Program-made: the position numbers and the translations under genes
Notes under the pieces: model-generated
The model's input: the letters and a program-made list of their open reading frames with translations, nothing else
Told to the model about the DNA's origin: nothing
The model's database searches: none
NCBI GenBank assembly: GCA_017889745.1
Contig: JAGGAG010000133.1
Span: forward strand, 1-7,483
DNA: 7,483 nucleotides
Direction of reading: 5' to 3'
From: Gemmatimonadota bacterium
Lineage (GTDB): Bacteria; Gemmatimonadota; Gemmatimonadetes; Gemmatimonadales; GWC2-71-9
Shown: piece by piece, positions 5,342 to 7,483 of the stretch
How the letters are laid out: each line of letters opens with the position of its first letter
Position numbering within the stretch: the stretch's first letter is position 1

Positions 5342-5974
5342 CTAGGCGTAGTGCAGTATCGCGACGTAGTGGCAGGTGGTGCCCGCGAGCACGAAGAGGT
5401 GCCACACGAAATGCCCGTACCGGACGCGTTCGGCGGCGAAGAACGCCACGCCCGCCGTGTAGGCGAGTCCGCCGGCCGCGATCCAGAGGAGGCCGGCAAC
5501 CGGCATCACCTGCAGAAAGGGCCGGGCGGCAACCAGCGCCAGCCATCCCATGGCGAGGTACAAACCGGTGGAGAGCCGGGGCCACACGATCCCCTTCGTG
5601 GCCTTGAGGGCAACGCCGAGCGCCGCGAGCAGCCATACCACCAGGAGGAGGGTCCAGCCCCAGGGGCCCCGGAGCACGCCCAGGGCGAACGGCGTGTAGG
5701 TGCCCGCAATGAGCAGATAGATGGCGCTGTGATCGACCACCTGGAGCACGCGCTTGGCGCGGCTCTCGGGGATGGCGTGATACAGCGTGGAGGAGAGGTA
5801 CAGCAGGACGACGGTAACCGCGAAGATTCCCGCCGCGAGGATGAGCATGGCATCGCCGCGGCGCAGCATGGCCCCGATCAGGAACGGCGCAGCCGCCAGG
5901 CTCGCCACCAGCCCGACGCCATGACTGACGCTATTGGCGATCTCTTCGCCCAGGGTCTGGGAACGGAGGCTCAT
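5342..5974 (-). CDS. trhA: TrhA / hemolysin III family (PAQR) seven-TM protein
   Basis: A 210-aa integral membrane protein of the bacterial hemolysin III/TrhA group, homologous to eukaryotic progestin/adipoQ receptors. Complete at normal length, with about seven hydrophobic helices. Conserved marks: EEIANSVSHGVG (10-21), SSTLYHA (61-67, S62 and H66), VVDHSAIYLLIAGTYTPF (79-96, D81) and HFVWH (188-192) with H202 further on. S62, H66, D81, H188 and H192 correspond to the zinc-site residues of the PAQR family. The name hemolysin is historical. Work on the E. coli homologue points to membrane-energetics homeostasis, and eukaryotic relatives have ceramidase activity. The ATG at 5974 is 9 bases after the 78-aa gene and has only a weak Shine-Dalgarno. 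It lies about 330 bases from a ceramide-desaturase-like gene. Confidence 0.95.
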   Translation of the reverse strand: MSLRSQTLGEEIANSVSHGVGLVASLAAAPFLIGAMLRRGDAMLILAAGIFAVTVVLLYLSSTLYHAIPESRAKRVLQVVDHSAIYLLIAGTYTPFALGVLRGPWGWTLLLVVWLLAALGVALKATKGIVWPRLSTGLYLAMGWLALVAARPFLQVMPVAGLLWIAAGGLAYTAGVAFFAAERVRYGHFVWHLFVLAGTTCHYVAILHYA

Positions 5975-5983
5975 GTGAGCGGC

Positions 5984-6220
5984 CTAGCTTGCCATCCGCT
6001 CCTTGAGCCACGCCATCAGGCGGCGGTCCACCTCGAGGGCCTCCTGGTCGGGCGAATGCGGCATGACCTCCCACCGCTTGCCGGCGCTCATGAGGAACCA
6101 CGACGCCTCCGTCGCCTCGATGGCGCGGGCGGCGTTCGCCACCTGGCCCTCGTAGGAAACGAAGTGAAACTCGCGTCCCTTGAACACCAGGCGACGCTGC
6201 TCAACCTTGTGCTTGTTCAT
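5984..6220 (-). CDS. Conserved small hypothetical protein
   Basis: A 78-aa soluble protein without signal peptide or membrane segment. It reads as beta-rich at first (RRLVFKGREFHFVSYEGQ, 9-26), then a helix (VANAARAIEA), then WFLMSAGKRWEVMP (41-54) and a C-terminal helix (DRRLMAWLKERM). I do not recognise a family with a known role. The ATG at 6220 is well supported by GGAGG 9 bases upstream. It is the first gene of the eight-gene minus-strand cluster, ends 9 bases before trhA and follows an 82-base gap after the desaturase. The compact fold and position suggest a small accessory or regulatory protein, but this is a guess. Confidence 0.75.
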   Translation of the reverse strand: MNKHKVEQRRLVFKGREFHFVSYEGQVANAARAIEATEASWFLMSAGKRWEVMPHSPDQEALEVDRRLMAWLKERMAS

Positions 6221-6302
6221 ACCGCATACCCTCCAGGAAAACCCGCAATACCGTACCCGACCTGAATCTAGTCGGTTCGGCCCCCGGATGAGGTTTTCGC
6301 GG
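6221..6302. other. Intergenic gap between desaturase and the 78-aa gene, with nested inverted repeats
   Basis: The only clear gap inside the right half. It holds an inner inverted repeat CCGAC/GTCGG (6257-6261 and 6271-6275, 9-base loop) and an outer one GAAAACC/GGTTTTC (6237-6243 and 6292-6298). On the minus strand the hairpin precedes GGGTTTTCC by about 13 bases, so it is not a standard intrinsic terminator. TAGATT (6270-6265) could be a -10 box for the downstream cluster, but I see no matching -35. Whether transcription stops, starts or runs through here is undecided. Confidence 0.35.
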
Positions 6303-7364
6303 TCAGGAAGCGCCCAGGACCTCGCGCGCGGCCATGGGCGGCGCCTTCATGGCCACGGGCCTGGTGGCCTCGATTGCATCGAGGTCCGGGCGGACCTCGT
6401 CGGACAGGCCGACACGGTTGCGGTCGGCCCGCACCATCCGCGAATACAGCGACAACTCGCGGTCGAACAGGAACTGGAAGAACAGGCGGGTCCAGGACGT
6501 GTAGGACTTGAGTTCCTGATAGAACTCGGGTGCCGCAGCCTTGATCTTCGGAAGGCGGTTCCAGGGCACCGAGGGAAAATCGTGGTGCTCGTTGTGGTAG
6601 CCGACGTTGAAGGTCACGGCATTGAGGAAGCCATAGTAGCTGAACGTTTCCTGCTCGCCCTCGCCGGTGAGGTAGTGCCGCTGGATCCAGCGGGCACCGA
6701 GGGGATGCAGCCCGATGGAGAAGAAGAAGGACATCGCGAGGTACGCGAGCGCCTTCGGCCCGAGCAGGTAGTACACTGCCACGTTCACGGCGATCTGCAC
6801 CAGCAGGTTGATCACCTCGAGACCCTGCATCACCTGGACTTCCTTCATGCGCATGGGGCGCAAGGCCTGGAAGAACGGGTAGAACAGCAGCCACAGCGCC
6901 TTCCCGAACGCCGAGTGCCCGATGAGCTTCGCCTCCCACAGGCTCGGCACGTCGGCGTCCAGCTCATAGACACCCTGGAAGGCGTGGTGCTTGAGGTGGT
7001 ACTTCTGGAAGGGCGCGATGGACGGGAAGAAGAGGGGCATGTTGGCGATCAGCCCCGTGATGAAGTTCGGCGCCTTGCGCTTGAACACGAGCCGATGAGT
7101 ACACTCGTGGATGAGCACGAAGAGGCCGTGGTTGGCGAACGCGCCGATGGTGTACGACAGCAGGAAGACCACCCACCATGAACTGGTCGCGGCAAACCAG
7201 GCAACAACCCCTTGCAGTGCCACGACCACCAGCGTCCACCAGAACGTCGACTGGCTCGGCCCGATGAGCGACCGGATCTCCGGGTGGGCCCTGAGGATCT
7301 GCTTGGTGCGGCTCCGATGCGGCTCGGGGGCGCTTGAGTGCTTGAAGTCGGCGGCGGCGGTCAC
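6303..7364 (-). CDS. Sphingolipid delta-4 (dihydroceramide) desaturase-like membrane desaturase, DEGS1 type
   Basis: A 353-aa di-iron membrane desaturase from the chosen GTG start (7364-7362). Histidine boxes are HECTH (86-90), HLKHH (123-127) and HNEHH (257-261), with H79 in the NHG motif and H220/H230 in GLHP and QRHY. Several blocks closely match human DEGS1 as I recall it: EPHRSRTKQILRAHPEI near the N-terminus, LEVINLLVQ, GLHPLGARWI, FSYYGFLNAVTFNVGYHNEH then HDFP, and a final LYSRMVR. DEGS1 inserts the 4,5-trans double bond of ceramide. The substrate here could be a dihydroceramide or another long-chain amide. An extra tail of about 40 residues follows the DEGS1-like end. The start is chosen because GAGG lies 5 bases upstream and the DEGS1 alignment begins soon after. 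A GTG at 7409 lacks a ribosome site, and the frame is open to the window edge. Confidence 0.87.
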   Translation of the reverse strand: MTAAADFKHSSAPEPHRSRTKQILRAHPEIRSLIGPSQSTFWWTLVVVALQGVVAWFAATSSWWVVFLLSYTIGAFANHGLFVLIHECTHRLVFKRKAPNFITGLIANMPLFFPSIAPFQKYHLKHHAFQGVYELDADVPSLWEAKLIGHSAFGKALWLLFYPFFQALRPMRMKEVQVMQGLEVINLLVQIAVNVAVYYLLGPKALAYLAMSFFFSIGLHPLGARWIQRHYLTGEGEQETFSYYGFLNAVTFNVGYHNEHHDFPSVPWNRLPKIKAAAPEFYQELKSYTSWTRLFFQFLFDRELSLYSRMVRADRNRVGLSDEVRPDLDAIEATRPVAMKAPPMAAREVLGAS

Positions 7365-7369
7365 GTAGG

Positions 7370-7373
7370 CCTC
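7370..7373 (-). promoter_or_regulatory. Ribosome binding site supporting the GTG start of the desaturase
   Basis: GAGG on the minus strand, 5 bases before GTG at 7364. The alternative GTG at 7409 has no comparable site. Confidence 0.4.
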
Positions 7374-7483
7374 GATAACAAGTTGCTGGGATGGACCGGA
7401 CCGGAGCACCGATGCGGAGCCGTCTATCGCCCAAAATCTATTCGACCAGTGGTTGCCGAGCCAGCGCCATGCGAAACGGCAGG
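7374..7483. other. Leader region upstream of the desaturase
   Basis: No gene can be supported here. On the minus strand it contains an AT-rich patch, AATAGATTTTGGG (7442-7430), unusual for this DNA and about 65-75 bases before the desaturase start, so a promoter is possible. One minus-strand frame ends at TAG (7440-7438) after 14 open codons and could be the tail of an upstream gene, but it is too short to judge. A plus-strand frame from ATG at 7391 runs open to the edge without recognisable features. Confidence 0.3.

Noticed and set aside
4096..5607. A 503-codon plus-strand open frame
   Set aside because: It runs antisense to six well-supported minus-strand genes (trhA to the aminotransferase) and reads as low-complexity Arg/Ser/Pro sequence, as expected for a shadow frame in GC-rich DNA.
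6257..6275. Intrinsic terminator after the desaturase
   Set aside because: The stem is only five base pairs and the T-run is short and distant, so it is recorded only as an inverted repeat.
7438..7483. Tail of an upstream minus-strand gene ending at TAG 7438-7440
   Set aside because: Only 14 codons are visible, third positions are not clearly GC-rich, and no family can be recognised.

Overview
The window is dense, GC-rich bacterial chromosome with almost no intergenic DNA. Most genes lie on the minus strand. The GC content, the many small lipoproteins, the DUF6265-type protein and the gene styles recall Gemmatimonadota (Gemmatimonas-like). That assignment is from memory and is only moderately certain. 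I see no tRNA, rRNA, CRISPR array, insertion sequence or phage gene.

Left block (1-2344): copper delivery to cytochrome oxidase. On the minus strand a SCO1/SenC lipoprotein (1130-1816) is followed by a PCuAC copper chaperone (684-1133, GTGA overlap) and then a caa3-type CtaG assembly protein (1-667, cut by the window edge). A second, divergent PCuAC-like lipoprotein (1820-2344, plus strand) starts head-to-head with SCO. Only three bases separate the two start codons, so each gene's leader must be antisense to the other gene. Together these proteins would bind periplasmic copper, pass it on and help build the CuA/CuB centres of a terminal oxidase probably encoded beyond the left edge.

Middle and right block (2325-6220): eight tightly packed minus-strand genes with gaps of -4 to 25 bases, probably one long transcription unit. 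In order of transcription they are a 78-aa conserved small protein, a TrhA/hemolysin III (PAQR) membrane protein, a PspB-like membrane/coiled-coil protein, a 2-TM protein with a channel-like layout that appears to start at CTG, a 73-aa lipoprotein, a class I/II PLP aminotransferase, a membrane-anchored unknown and a DUF6265-like secreted protein. The last gene runs tail-to-tail into the plus-strand PCuAC gene with a 20-base overlap.

Right end (6303-7364): a membrane desaturase whose sequence strongly resembles the eukaryotic dihydroceramide delta-4 desaturase DEGS1, not ordinary acyl-lipid desaturases. It lies just upstream of the TrhA/PAQR gene. This pairing with a possible sphingolipid theme is the most interesting biological lead. 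The other leads are the head-to-head copper pair with paralogous PCuAC copies on either side of SCO, the CtaG lacking several expected histidines, and the channel-like 2-TM protein.
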